Assembly (NCBI GenBank): GCA_009733575.1 | Contig: ML769457.1 | Span: forward strand, 64,619-128,618 | Source: Gymnopus androsaceus JB14 | Taxonomy: Eukaryota > Basidiomycota > Agaricomycetes > Agaricales > Omphalotaceae | Reading direction: 5' to 3' | DNA: 64,000 nt | Shown here: positions 34,765 through 45,849 of the stretch, piece after piece | Position numbering within the stretch: position 1 is the stretch's first letter | Layout of the letters: each line of letters begins with the position of its first letter | Made by a program: the position numbers and the translations under genes | Notes under the pieces: generated by a model | Told to the model about the DNA's origin: nothing | What the model saw: only the letters and a program-made list of their open reading frames with translations | The model's database searches: none

Positions 34765-36205
34765 ATGGCGGTCTACGTACTCGACCATTATTACCTCGCT
34801 ATAACCGTCCTGGTGACAACTGCCTACCAGCTTCTTGGGTTTGCGATTGCTTGGACATTCCAGTTCGATCGTTATGACTGATTTCACCGGAGGCTCGAAT
34901 TTCTTCATACTTGGGTATGTTTACAATCTCAGCAAAGTCTGAAACTGAATCGTTTTCAGCACTTCTCACTCTACTCATTGGAAATGAGTTCCATGCACGC
35001 AACATTGTAGCCAGCGTGCTGGTTATGGTGTGGGCGACACGGATTGCTGGTTTCCTGCTTTATCGTGTGCTTCAAACTGGAAGCGATAATCGCTTCGACG
35101 AGATTCGGTCTAATTTCTTCAAATTCTTAGGCGAGTAGAGCTTTCAGTTACACATGGAACGTATTCTAATGTATTTGAACAGGATTCTGGATTGGTGAAT
35201 GCTGTCTTGTTTTCTTTAGCCCATCCTACTTATCAACTTTGGTTCAATCAGGTCAAATCCTTTGGGTGTGTTGCACTTTCTTCACTTCTCTTTACCTAGT
35301 TTACTTCATCGCAATGCTCTAAGGTCTGGACTGTGTCTCTGCCTCTCACTATTCTCAATTCCCCTGCTGTATCGGACACGAGTCGCTCGGGCTCCAATCC
35401 TGCCTTTGGTACATCGCGCGATATCGCAGGAATCATTCTTTGGGCTTTGGGCTGGCTGATTGAAACAACAGCCGATGCTCAGAAGGTTTTAACACCATTC
35501 ATTTTCTTGGCTTTTCGTTGACTTTCTGTCATAACAGTTCAAGTACAAGATGGCTAAAGGCAAACCGAAAGACAAGCCTATCATGGTGTGTATCTTGGCC
35601 TCCTTTACCCGCTGGTATTGATTCTTTCCAGACCGGTTTGTGGAAATGGTCTCGTCATCCTCCTTATTTCGGAGAGTATGTCGTTTGCTTTGTCTTGCTT
35701 TTCTTGACTCACCGATGTACTATTTTTTTTCAAGAATCATGTGTTGGTGGGGGATCTGGATGTTGTGTCTTTCTCCTACAACGAATGGCAATCTTCCGTC
35801 CGCCTCCAAATCCGCCCAGTACGGTGCAATCGTATCCCCACTCTTTACTCTTATGTGCGTTCTTTTTCCGCGTACGACTCAATGACTTTTTCTCATCAAA
35901 TACAACGATTTCGCAGCCTCCTTATGTTCGGCTCTGGAATACCGACCGCAGAGAAACCACAAGCGAAAAGATATTTCCTCATGCGCCACGGGGATAATGC
36001 TAAAGACGAAAACGCTCGCGCCTGGTCGAACTATAAGGAATATCTGCGGAAAACGTCTATTCTCATTCCAATACCGCCCATTATCTACAAGCCCCTGCCG
36101 CGGTTGTTGAAGAAGACATTGCTGTTGGACTTCCCGATGTACCAGTTTGATGAAGGGAAAGATGGGGCTGCTGCTATTGAGGAGTCGAGGGGGGATTCTG
36201 TTTAA
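34765..36205 (+). CDS. DUF1295 / steroid 5-alpha-reductase-fold membrane protein
   Basis: Multi-spanning membrane protein of the DUF1295 family, related in fold to 3-oxo-5-alpha-steroid 4-dehydrogenases. The frame begins MAVYVLDHYYLAITVLVTTA, continues with hydrophobic helices and ARNIVASVLVMVWATRIAGF, and carries the family signature KWSRHPPYFGE followed by a C-terminal domain ending EESRGDSV. Eight or so short introns are visible, one (35131-35182) with a GC donor. One single-base break lies near 34872, between QFDR and MTDFTGGSNFFIL. The substrate is unknown; an ergosterol or other lipid reductase role is only a family-level guess. Confidence 0.82.
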
Positions 36206-36835
36206 GTCAGTCCATGTATTCTACTGTGAGTTTTATGGACACTTGTATACGTACTATCTATTTCAGTGTTCGTCTTGATCGTCAAATCCTTGAAGGTTTT
36301 TTTCTCGTCGAGAAAGATGTTCTGTATATGCTGCAGACACTAAATCATTTCAGCCTTGAAGAATACAGCATTCAAGAACGAGGTAAACATCGGGCAAGTA
36401 CCATTTTAAATGGCATTTCTTTGTCAAGTACCATAGACGTTGTCTTATATGTATGCCCTCTTCCTTGCCTTTATCCCTGCCCATCCATCTTTTTTAATAC
36501 GAACTCAGCAGTAGTTTATTTTGATTTTAATTTTGCATTCAAGGACGGTGGGCCCGTAAATGCACATTACACTGTGTTCAAACTACACGGTTTACCTAGG
36601 ATACAAGCCTAGTCAGATGTTCATCCCTTTGCAACACTATTTGCGCTCGTTTTCGCATCCAAAAACAGCACTGTCATCTCCCCGATATCCTCCAACTCAA
36701 CCTAGTTTCGGCCGGCCAGCTGCGCGAGGATCGACGCAGGGCAGTACATATCTAGAAGCATGCAAAAGCAATGTGTCAAGGCTTGAATGCTAAACATACT
36801 CCATACCGTAGCGAACTCTTCTCTCCCTCAGTCGC
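36206..36835. other. Intergenic, nothing recognised
   Basis: 3' flank of the DUF1295 gene up to the RuvB-like relic. Open frames here have no recognisable domain. Confidence 0.45.
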
Positions 36836-37160
36836 TAACCGGTCGTCGATAACGCCTTCAATCCTTCCACCGTAACGCGAAGTTGAACTACTTTTCCGAC
36901 TTCGTGTATACCGTCTTCACAATCAAGAACCGATCGAGAAGATCTAACGGGATACCGTGAGGAGAAATGATATCTGTCGCTCCTTGTACAAGTGCTTGCC
37001 CACGATTCGTAGCCAGTATCGCAGTCGGCGCCAAGGGAGACTCGAGCAACACATTCAAATATCGATATCCAGCATGTGCACCTCGCCAATAAATACAATT
37101 CCAGGTACCACCTCTACCTCTGCAACGTAGCGCCCATTGGCGCACTTCGATTATTTCAGC
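36836..37160 (-). pseudogene. RuvB-like helicase 1 (pontin) relic
   Basis: A leftward fragment matches the centre of RuvBL1 (pontin), an AAA+ ATPase of chromatin-remodelling complexes. It shows VAEVEVVPGIVF, then the Walker B region as FIGEVHMLDI where the family has FIDEVHMLD, then YLNVLLESPLAPTAILATNRG and TDIISPHGIPLDLLDRFLIV. The last piece is GKVVQLRVTVEGLK before a stop at 36836. The pieces sit in different frames, the N-terminal Walker A part and the C-terminal third are absent, and the Walker B aspartate is glycine. A working copy must lie elsewhere. Confidence 0.85.
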
Positions 37161-37381
37161 GCTAAAAACCTGCATGCTCCTAAAACAGATGAAAGTCGCA
37201 TCGAGGCCATCTTACATTGGTGCTGGATTTCCCACTGTACTAGTTACTATCGACGAGGTTTGTGTTATGCCGTAAGTCGTTATCCTAGCCGGTTCCCGGA
37301 ATTTCGGTTTACTCATTAGGCTCATCCGACTACATTTAGGCTAGGTGTCTGGTGACTCGGACAGTCCTGGCTTAGTTCACC

Positions 37382-38684
37382 ATGTACCCAACGAAGCCTA
37401 CAATCTCAATCCTAGAACGATTATCATTACTTGGTATCTTTCTTCAACTTCGTACGTTCCTCTCTTCTATACTTATACTTTTCACCAACTACATGCCTGT
37501 TTATAGCTTTCCGAGTCCTCGCATTGCTCCTGCTTTCCCCATTCTTGAAGCGCTTCAAGAAAAAGCGAGTGAACCGCGTCTTCACTGAAGCTGCAACACG
37601 ATTCACCATTGGCAATGCCTCCATACGTCAATTGCAATGGGGCTCAACTTCATCCGTGGATACTTATAAATCATGGGCAAAAGGCAAAGGCATCCCACCT
37701 GTTGTCGAGGAGCTTGAAGGAAATGCCAAGCTTATTTGGTTAACGGAGAAGAGAACAGATCGAGTGCTGGTTTATGTTCATGGTGTGTATTTCACTCTTC
37801 AATCCCCCATCTATCTCAAAGTATTATAGGTGGCGGCTTTGTATTACCAGCGACGGTGAACATGTATTCGTTCTGTGCTCGCATTCGCGAGGAACTCCTC
37901 CAACGGGATGACGCAAATGATTTTGGGATTGTCGTGCCCGTATACTGTACGTCTTTATACTTTTATTGCTTTCCTCTCGGCGTTCATTCCATCTCTCATA
38001 GCCCTCCTCCCTGCAAAATTCCCTACGCAGCTGAACCAGCTCACCATTGCGCTCACGCACATTTTGTCCTCCGGCGTCAAGCAAGAGAATGTCATTTTGC
38101 TTGGTGACTCGGCAGGAGGGAACTTAATCATGCAGCTCATGGTACACACTCTTCATCCCTTCGAAGGTGTTGCTGTCTCTCCTCTCTCTCGCGTTTCTGA
38201 ATCCAACGAAACCTCTTCACTCGGAGGTATCTGCCTGGTTTCTCCTTGGCTGTCGCTCGACACATGGACACCGTCTTTCGTCAAAAACAACGACCTCGAT
38301 GTCCTCGCCGGTCGGTCGCTTCTATATTGGGGAAAATCATACCTTTCAGATGTGCCCGAATCCCACCATTCATGGATTAAACCCGTTCTGTGCGCACCTG
38401 TTCCCCAAGAGCCCTGGAAATGGCTTGCGGCCCTAGACGAATATGTCGGACGGGTATTAATCACAGCAGGGGGGAAAGAAAATCTTTTAGATGACTCTTT
38501 GGGTCTCTACGATGCACTCAAGAATATCCCAAACTCGCAACTTGATCTTGAGTTGGATGTAGAGGAGGAGGGCATACATGAGGATCCAATTTTCGATGTG
38601 GCGTTGCCGCAGAAGAATGGAGGAGGGTTGAGTGGTGCGACGATGAAGATAATCAATTGGGTAGGACAGAGTTTGGGAGTGTAG
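37382..38684 (+). CDS. Alpha/beta hydrolase, HSL family, copy 1
   Basis: Serine hydrolase of the hormone-sensitive-lipase (abhydrolase_3) group. Four exons (37382-37451, 37507-37782, 37830-37946, 38002-38684) give 381 residues with clean phase. The N-terminus has a hydrophobic anchor-like stretch (FRVLALLLLSPFLKRFKKK). The oxyanion motif HGGGFVLP is split by an intron after the first glycine, and the nucleophile elbow is LLGDSAGGNLIMQL. The likely acid and base are in GGKENLLDDSL and EEEGIHEDP. A near-identical second copy starts 266 bases downstream. The natural substrate, probably a lipid or acyl ester, cannot be told from sequence. Confidence 0.88.
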
Positions 38685-38950
38685 GGATGTGAACTCTGCT
38701 TTGTAATTACCTCCTAACGCTCTGCGATGCGGAAACGCTCAACGCTCACTGAATGGGTAAATGAACATTCTGACATTTAAATTCTGGAATGGGCCCCATG
38801 TTAGTAATATTGAATTTCTAGGCGGGCTTACTACTTATACTTCGATGTCCGGGTGATACCCTGCTTTGGTTTTTTTATTTTAAAATCTTCTATTACTGCT
38901 AGTAAGACTCAGTACTAAAGCGGGGAGCAGCGAGGAATAGCAGTCATCCC

Positions 38951-40268
38951 ATGCACTCAGTTAAGCCTACAATCTCAATCCTAGAACGATTATCATTGTT
39001 TGGTATCCTTCTTCGACTTCGTACGTTCCTCTCTCTTCTATATTTTCCCCAACTAAGTACATGCCTGTTTATAGCTTTCCGAGTCCTCGCATCACTCTTA
39101 CTTTCCCCATTCTTGAAGCGCTTCAAGAAAAAGCGAGTGAACCGTGTCTTCATTGAAGCTGCAGCGCGATTCATCATTGAGCATACCTCCATACGTCAAT
39201 TGCAATGGGGCTCAACTTCATCCGTGGATACTTATAATGTCATGGGTGAAAGGACAAGGCATCCCACCTGTTGTCGAGGAGCTCGAAGGAAATGCAAAGC
39301 TTATTTGGCTAACGGAGAAGAGGATAGATCGAGTGCTTGTTTATGTTCACGGTGTGTATTTCACTCGGCTATCTTACGCTAAGTCTATCTCACATTATGT
39401 ATAGGCGGTGGCTTTGTATTACCAGCGACGTGCAAACATGTATTCGTTCTGTGCTCGCATTCGCGAGGAACTTCTTCGGCGGGATGACGCAAAGGATTTC
39501 GGGATTGTCGTGCCTGTATACTGTACGTTTTTATACTTTTATGTATTGCTTTCCTCGACGTTCATTCTATCTCTTATAGCCCTCCTCCCTGCGAAATTCC
39601 CTACGCAGCTGAACCAACTCACCATTGCGCTTACGCACCTTTTATCTTCCGGCGTCAAGCAAGAGAGTGTCATCTTGCTTGGTGACTCGGCAGGAGGGAA
39701 CCTAATCATGCAGCTCATGGTACACACTCTTCATCCATTCGAAGGTGTTGCTGGCTCCCCTATAGTATCTCGCGCGTCCGAATCCAAACAAACGCCTTCC
39801 GTCCTGGGAGGTATTTGTCTGATTTCTCCTTGGCTGTCGCTCGACACATGGACACCATCTTTCGTCAAGAACAACGACCTTGATATTCTTGCCGGTCGGT
39901 CGCTTCTATATTGGGGAAAAGCATACCTTTCAGACGTGCCCGAATCCTACCTTCCATGGATTAAACCCGTCCTCTCTGCACCTGTTTCCCAAGAACCTTG
40001 GAAATGGCTTGCTACCCTAGACGAATACGTTGGACGGGTACTGATCACAGCAGGAGGGAAAGAAAATCTTTTAGATGACTCCTTGGGTCTATACGACACA
40101 CTCAAGAATATCCCAAGCTTGCATCTTGATCTTGAGTTGGATGTGGAGGAAGAGGGGATACATGGGGATCCGGTTTTAGATGCGTGGGTACCACAGAAGG
40201 ATGGAGGAGGGTTAAGTGATGCGACGATGAAGATAATTAGTTGGGTAGGACATAGTTTTGCGACGTAA
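38951..40268 (+). CDS. Alpha/beta hydrolase, HSL family, copy 2 (two frame breaks)
   Basis: Tandem duplicate of the preceding gene, matching it from the first codons (MHSVKPTISILERLSL against MYPTKPTISILERLSL) to the end, introns included. The nucleophile motif LLGDSAGGNLIMQL and the GGKENLLDDSL block are intact. Against copy 1 it has one extra base near 39237-39245 (before SWVKGQGIPPVVEEL) and one near 39430-39436 (between GGGFVLPAT and NMYSFCAR), each shifting the frame. Either the copy is decaying or these are assembly indels like those in the housekeeping genes. Confidence 0.75.
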
Positions 40269-40619
40269 CCTCTCTTCTGTATCCAGATGTTTCCTCAGGC
40301 GGATAAATGGAAGAATAAATGTAGCCTTAAGGCTTATGAACATTTTATCAACGATATCGATAACATACGTAGTGGTACTGGCTAGAGAGTCGACTCTATG
40401 TAGATATGGGGTGTTTGCACCAATTGCATACTTTTCGCCCTTGGCACATGATCTGATCATTCAAAAAGTGGCATGTTTACACCGGTGCGATTGCTGGTGG
40501 TACAAAATGAGGTCATGGGTCTGCAGAGGAAAACATTGTATAATATTCAAGCCAGGTGATAGGTCGTACAAGAGGTTTACAAGTGATGATTCAAAAAGAG
40601 AGAATGATAATGTACCTTA
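40269..40619. other. Intergenic, nothing recognised
   Basis: 3' flanks of hydrolase copy 2 and of the leftward crinkler/RHS-type gene A, which converge here. No motif was recognised. Confidence 0.45.
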
Positions 40620-42491
40620 TCAATCCTGGCCATTAAGTGTAAAATTACATCCCCATACCTGCACATTTACCAACTGCTCCGCAAACTTGGCCCAAAGTGT
40701 GCTTGTCATCCGCAATAACAATGAAGTGCCAAGTACACTGCTCTCGAACTTCAGGTGAGACTGCATCCCAGGTCTTTAGAATCCCATCAATAGGTGCTCT
40801 GTGGTCCTTTGCAATGGATGCCTGCAAGGTATAGATATTTCTTCCATGGCCAAGAACGCCATCAATGCCTGGAAAGTTCATCACCGATGGTGCCCAGAAA
40901 CAGGAGTCGGAGGGACCTCGACGCTTGATGCTGGCGGCCGTACCAGGGAGAAGATGGGAAGATGGCTGCATCGTTTGTTCCGATTCTCCAAAGATGTGGA
41001 GAGGATCGCCGCCTGCACACATGCTCTCCTTTTCATGTAGCCACTCAGCAGGGCTTCTTGTAAAGGAGTGTGATGAAAAGGCGCAGAACAGTTCAAGCGA
41101 CATCAGTCGGGACCGTCACTCCTCAAAGATGTCGGTAAGATATTTTGTTGGTATGAAAATTTGACAACACGAGGAGTCGTCCAAGCCGATGAGAGTACTG
41201 GCCATATCCGGCGAGGATTTAGTAGTGAGCATATTCAGCGAGGATTCAGTGACTGACGAGGATCCAGCAGGCATATTCGGTGAGTATTCGATGGGCACAT
41301 ATGGCGGCGAGTCGACGGGCACACGGTAAGGGTAGGTGAAAAGGACTGTGGATCCTTGGCTAGATGGCATGCCCTGCGCCTGATAGGTGAAATTGGTCAC
41401 TGGGCTCTTGCACATGATTGCGGCCGCGGTGCGTGCATCAGCTAATACCTGTAGCTCAAACGAGGGCCGAGCCAGGATATCGGTTACGATTCGAATTGAG
41501 GGACCCCATATACTGACCAGGGGAAGCGTGTGCGATACCTGGTATTTCAGCTCTTTTCTGCAGCGTGGTTTCATGAATAGGGATATTCGACAAATAAGGA
41601 CCGAGTCGACTTACACGACCGCAGCAATCTCCAGCACATCGGGCAGAGCCGAAACGATAAGTGAACCGCTCTTCTGCTTCATCCACCCCCGCCATCTCTC
41701 GGCTTTTGGGGAAGATACTTGGATTATGCGGGCAGCACGGGCCAAGAATGCATCGCACGGCGGGCCGACTGTCGCGTTGCTATCCGACAAAGCCCAGCAA
41801 TGCGCTAGTCGATTCTGGTCGAAGTTGTTTGTCTTGGGGTCGTACGCTTGGACGCCTTTGTCGTCAAAGATAAAGAAAAATAGGGTGCTGAGCTGGATAG
41901 CCGTGGCAAGTTTATTCTCCAGACGATAAAGAAGGAGGTAGATCAAAAAGGTAGTTTTGCCTAGACGAATCAGCATGATGAAAGCAAAAACGACTGTCCT
42001 GCACACCGATTCCGGGATGACCTGTTACCACGACATTACCATCTGTCTCCTCCAGCCTCCTGCGAAGCCACTTATATTCTGATCGAATTACAGCAACATC
42101 CTGAATCTTTGTGGTTGCAAAGAGAGCTTCCAAAACCTCGCGTATTTCGTCAAAGCAAATGTAGGGGAAGTCGTCAGGAATGGTGCCTGCGTAGGCGTCG
42201 CCTTCACTGTTCACTGGTTCGCCGATCTCAGCCTTGAATATTTTGCCTTCATAGCGTGGCCACGGTTTACCCCAGCCCTTGCTATGAATCTTTGTAGCCA
42301 TTAAAGCGACCTCTGGTAAGAACGAACCACGCCGAATGTTCAAACTTGAACTTTCTTCGGAATTAATGTTCGATTCCACTTGCATTGCGTTTGCATCTCG
42401 TGCTTTGAGTACTTCATTATTGTCAATGAGACTATATCGAAAGGTTTTTATCATGTATCGAACATAATGAAGGGACTTACTCATCGGGCAT
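40620..42491 (-). CDS. Crinkler/RHS-type P-loop protein A, frame disrupted
   Basis: Belongs to the basidiomycete family related to crinkler and retrotransposon-hot-spot proteins, which pair a P-loop NTPase with a C-terminal nuclease-like domain. The start at 42489-42491 gives MPDD followed by an intron. Visible blocks are the Walker A motif GHPGIGKT, cut by the intron 41961-42006, then HCWALSDSNATVGPP, SSPKAERWRGWMKQ, the WGPSIRI block and, C-terminally, FPGIDGVLGHGRNIYTLQAS with the conserved aspartate and glutamine. An in-frame TGA sits at 41116-41118 between the two halves. Near 40690 a one-base change leads to the family ending WAKFAEQLVNVQVWGC and a stop at 40620. Whether a full protein is made is doubtful. 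Effector or toxin-like activity is known only for relatives. Confidence 0.7.
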
Positions 42492-43008
42492 CACTTCGAA
42501 ACCGTCAATTTCTTAATTAGCAAGCTTGCTTGCAAGAGTCTGCCTACGGGAGACAATCAATTTCTAGGCAAACAGATTCTCGGTTCGTTCCAAGCGGCCC
42601 TGCCACTTTTTCTGCCAGGTCTGCATAAGTGGCATTCGCTAGTAGCTTAAACTGTTCGTGATTTAAGAACGAGAAGAGAGAAAGAGCCAAAGTAAGCACT
42701 TACCGTAATTTTTTTGTGTGGCCCCCTCCAAGCTCTAACTCTACCAAGACGCGCAAATTTCGACTTGCTTGCATTCGACAGTAGCAGATGAACTAAGCGC
42801 CCGTTTCGGCATTTCCGGCGAACTTGCGCTTCTGGTCATGCAATCATACTGCAGATATCTACCCCTGGGGTCAGAACCGTCTTTCTTCAATGGAAGCCCG
42901 CTGGATCGAAGTGGCAAAATTTACTGGATAATTGGAAGCATCATCTCAATCCTCTGGAAGATAAAGGTCCTTACCTGCAAACACTGGAAATCATCCCGGG
43001 CTTGAAGA
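42492..43008. promoter_or_regulatory. Intergenic region between divergent crinkler/RHS genes
   Basis: About 500 bases separate the start of gene A (leftward) from the first safe codon of gene B (rightward). An open frame from 42769 (MHSTVADELSARFGISGEL) may be the true N-terminal exon of gene B, which would shrink the shared promoter to about 280 bases. No TATA box stands out. Confidence 0.4.
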
Positions 43009-45064
43009 ATGAGTCTTTGGCCAACACGACTGGATGATTGCAGGAGTATGGTCTTAGTTTTGGCCTCCTATCCTGCTATGGTCAAACGTCTGTTCGGACG
43101 CTACCAACGAGAAGCCACTAATCGTAGCGGAGTTCTGATTACTGGCCAACCGGGTATAGGTGTGTATCCCGATTATCAAGTATTACTGCGGTATACTGAA
43201 ATTTTGCGTAGGGAAGAGTGTATTCCTATGGTACCTGCTTGCTGTTCTATTGACCCTAAAAGACGATTCGCCAGTCCGGAGAGCTCCCGTCCTCCTCTAT
43301 CACGACGTCCACATTATCTTATTCTACGACGATCGCGCCTACACACCGATATCACCTTCCACATTCGACTTCACCGCTCTACCCGAGGTGGACACTTCCA
43401 ACGCTATATGGGCTTTAATCGACGTGGATGACACAACAGGGGAGCCTGCTGGTCTGGCTGGAGCACGGGGAGTGTTCCCCATTCAAGCGGCTTCCCCTGA
43501 CCCAAAACGGTACCGGAATTGGCTAAGGAAGAGGAAAGCGGTTATGTGGGGTTTTCCTTTCTGGACAGTCGAAGAACTTTTGGCTGGGTATGTCTTCTCT
43601 TAATATCACGAGATAATCGCTGATCATCCTGACAGCTGGAAGGTACAGAAGCAATATGCCGAGACGATCGCGGACATTGATTACTGGCTCAATCACCGAG
43701 ACGACCCAGTAAAACCGGAATTTGAACTACATTTAATTCATCGTACAACTCTAGAAGATGCGCTGTTTTCAGGCCAAAACTTCATTCACAACGAGCAGGA
43801 GGACAAGATATTTGAGGACGAACAGGGGGACGAGACGGTTGAGGAAGAGCAGAGGGATGAGACAGTTGAGGACGAGGACGAGGACATGCATATGGCCGAG
43901 TATCCAGGAAACGACACACAGGAGCAGGCGCAGAAGGCTACGGAGGAGACAAAGGAGCAGCAGCAGCCGGTCTCGAGCATCAATCCAGAGGAAGCGGCGA
44001 AGATTCTGTTGAGTCATGCGATCACAAAGTATGGCTGGGCCGCGCGCGATGTGTATGAGTATCTTCATTCACCTGCAGCAGTTGTTGATAGCCACGAGTA
44101 TGCACTGAAACTGCGAGCGGAGGCTGTATGGGAAGATACGTTTAAGTTTGTGCAGCATTTCGTTGTAACAAGAGATGCCTTTGCAGGTGATGTTCCTCAT
44201 TCACACCGAATAATTGCTATCAAGCTCAGCAGCGAGGTAGTCGGGACCAGTCTGAAGGAGAATGACAAATGGTTCCCTATTATCAAGTCCGACTACATCA
44301 CAGGTGAAATGGACCAGAAGCTGCTGCAGTTAACTGAGGAAAAATGTCAAAACTACTACGCCACCTTCAAGGAGATGGGTAGTGATGGTGCCTCTGTAGC
44401 AGGTTGTGTCTATGAGACTATTGTTCATGACAAGATTTGCAAAGGTATTCCCCTTCTTTCCCTTCAGCCGATGTTTCCAGTCAAAAAGAACACCGCCAGA
44501 ACATCATTTACCATCACTTCTACCAGCCCAGTACCATTAAACCGCCTCGCTTTTCCTTCATCGACAAGGTTCCCATTGCGATATGGCAACCTTCTGGAGG
44601 TATTCACACTTGACAAATATTATATCCCACTCTCCCATAGCAATCCCCTTTTTGACGCCTTCTTCTTTTCGAAAGGCCAAAATGAGAGCTTTGTCGTCCT
44701 TACGATCTCTCAGGTATCTACCGAAATGAACCACGGTGGATCGCCCAAAGCCCTTTCTTTGGTTGAAATAATCAAGAAAACAGCGGAGTGCTCCTTCGGG
44801 ATGCCCGTTCATGTTCGCTATCTCCTCATCTGCCCTGAATTCCTTCCTGACCACCGAGGCTGGGAGTTTCCTCTGAAGGGATACAAAGTCGCCATTAGGG
44901 GGCCAATGTTCTACCTAGGGCTTCCTGTGCCGTACGAAGATCCGTTCAATGCTGAGGAGAAACTTAACAAGAAGGCCCAGCAAAACCCCCTCGTTGAAGA
45001 CCCCCCAGTCCAGCAGGCAAGAAGGATACTATGCAAAAGGCAAAAAGTCACTCCAGGAGACTGA
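43009..45064 (+). CDS. Crinkler/RHS-type P-loop protein B
   Basis: Paralogue of gene A in opposite orientation and with an uninterrupted reading once introns at 43160-43211 and about 43589-43635 are removed. It has Walker A GQPGIGKS, cut by an intron at the same codon and phase as in gene A, then SNAIWALIDVDDTTGEPAG, QAASPDPKRYRNWLRK and WTVEELLAGW. An acidic repeat EDEQGDETVEEEQRDETVED follows, then KYGWAARDVYEYLHSP. The C-terminal nuclease-like region has IPLSHSNPLFDAFFF and FVVLTISQVS. The N-terminus upstream of 43009 is uncertain. NTPase activity is inferred from the motif; the cellular role is unknown. Confidence 0.75.
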
Positions 45065-45639
45065 GCAGGGATGACTGCATTGGGGCAATTGATGGTTCCC
45101 ACTTTCATGCTTGAGTCCGGTGGATGGTAGGAGGTTGATGACTGAGCAGTCATAATCAGTCGTTCTATTTTCTCCTCATTATTCAAAACTTTCCCCATCA
45201 TATCCAGTTTGTCTAATCTGTGCGTTTGTATGAAGATATCAATGTTCTTCCTTTTGTGACGCGAATAAAATGTGTTTGTATGATGCTATCGTTCTTGTTC
45301 CCTTTGTAATGCAAATCAACCTCGCTTCAAAAGTTCCCTTTCAACAGCAAGTGTAACATCACTCTGGCCAATGTTGATTTGAAGTTGAGAATCTCATTGA
45401 GAATGAGGTTTTCTAGAAAGCCGGTACCAGACGCGAAACAAGAGTGTCTTGTCGTGGTCCAGGCAACAGTGTCATAGCGTTCAAAGTCAAATTATGGTTC
45501 TTCTTCAAAATATACATGTATTAACTCCCAACTACATAAATGCCAAAGCAATAAACATCCCCGAATACATCAAATAATCACCCGAAGCAAAGCAACTGTA
45601 CGGTCTTTGGAGTGCCAACGACGTTCTTGAACCGCATTT
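45065..45639. other. Intergenic, nothing recognised
   Basis: 3' flank of crinkler/RHS gene B. It contains two near-repeats of GTGTTTGTATGAxGxTATC (about 45223 and 45271) but no gene. Confidence 0.45.
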
Positions 45640-45842
45640 AACGTTAGATGACTCTTTGCGCCTTCACGACACACTCAAGAATATCCCAAATTTGCATCTT
45701 GATCTTCAGTTGGATGTGGAGGAGGGATACATGGGGATCCAATTTTAAATGTATGGGTGCCGCAGAAGGAATGGAGGGTTAAGTAGTGATGCAACGATGA
45801 AGATGATCAGTTGGGTAGGACAGAGTAGCTCAGTTTTGATGT
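45640..45842 (+). pseudogene. 3' relic of a third HSL-type hydrolase copy
   Basis: The DNA matches the last 200 or so bases of the two tandem hydrolase genes: TTAGATGACTC, CACACTCAAGAATATCCCAA, TTGATCTTCAGTTGGATGTG, then TGGGTAGGACAGAG and a TAA. Small deletions break the frame (GGAGGAGGGATACATGG against the longer stretch in copy 2). Homology even runs into the 3' flank (AGCCTTCCGGC against AGCCTTAAGGC). Nothing upstream of 45640 matches, so only the tail is left. It lies beyond the crinkler/RHS pair, about 5.4 kb from copy 2. Confidence 0.88.
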
Positions 45843-45849
45843 AATTTCT

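Noticed and set aside
36214..36612. 132-codon rightward frame after the DUF1295 gene
   Set aside because: 3' flank sequence, no domain, no splice pattern; not supported as a gene.
43769..44068. Leftward Leu/Ser-rich frames opposite gene B
   Set aside because: Antisense of the acidic repeat; no independent support.
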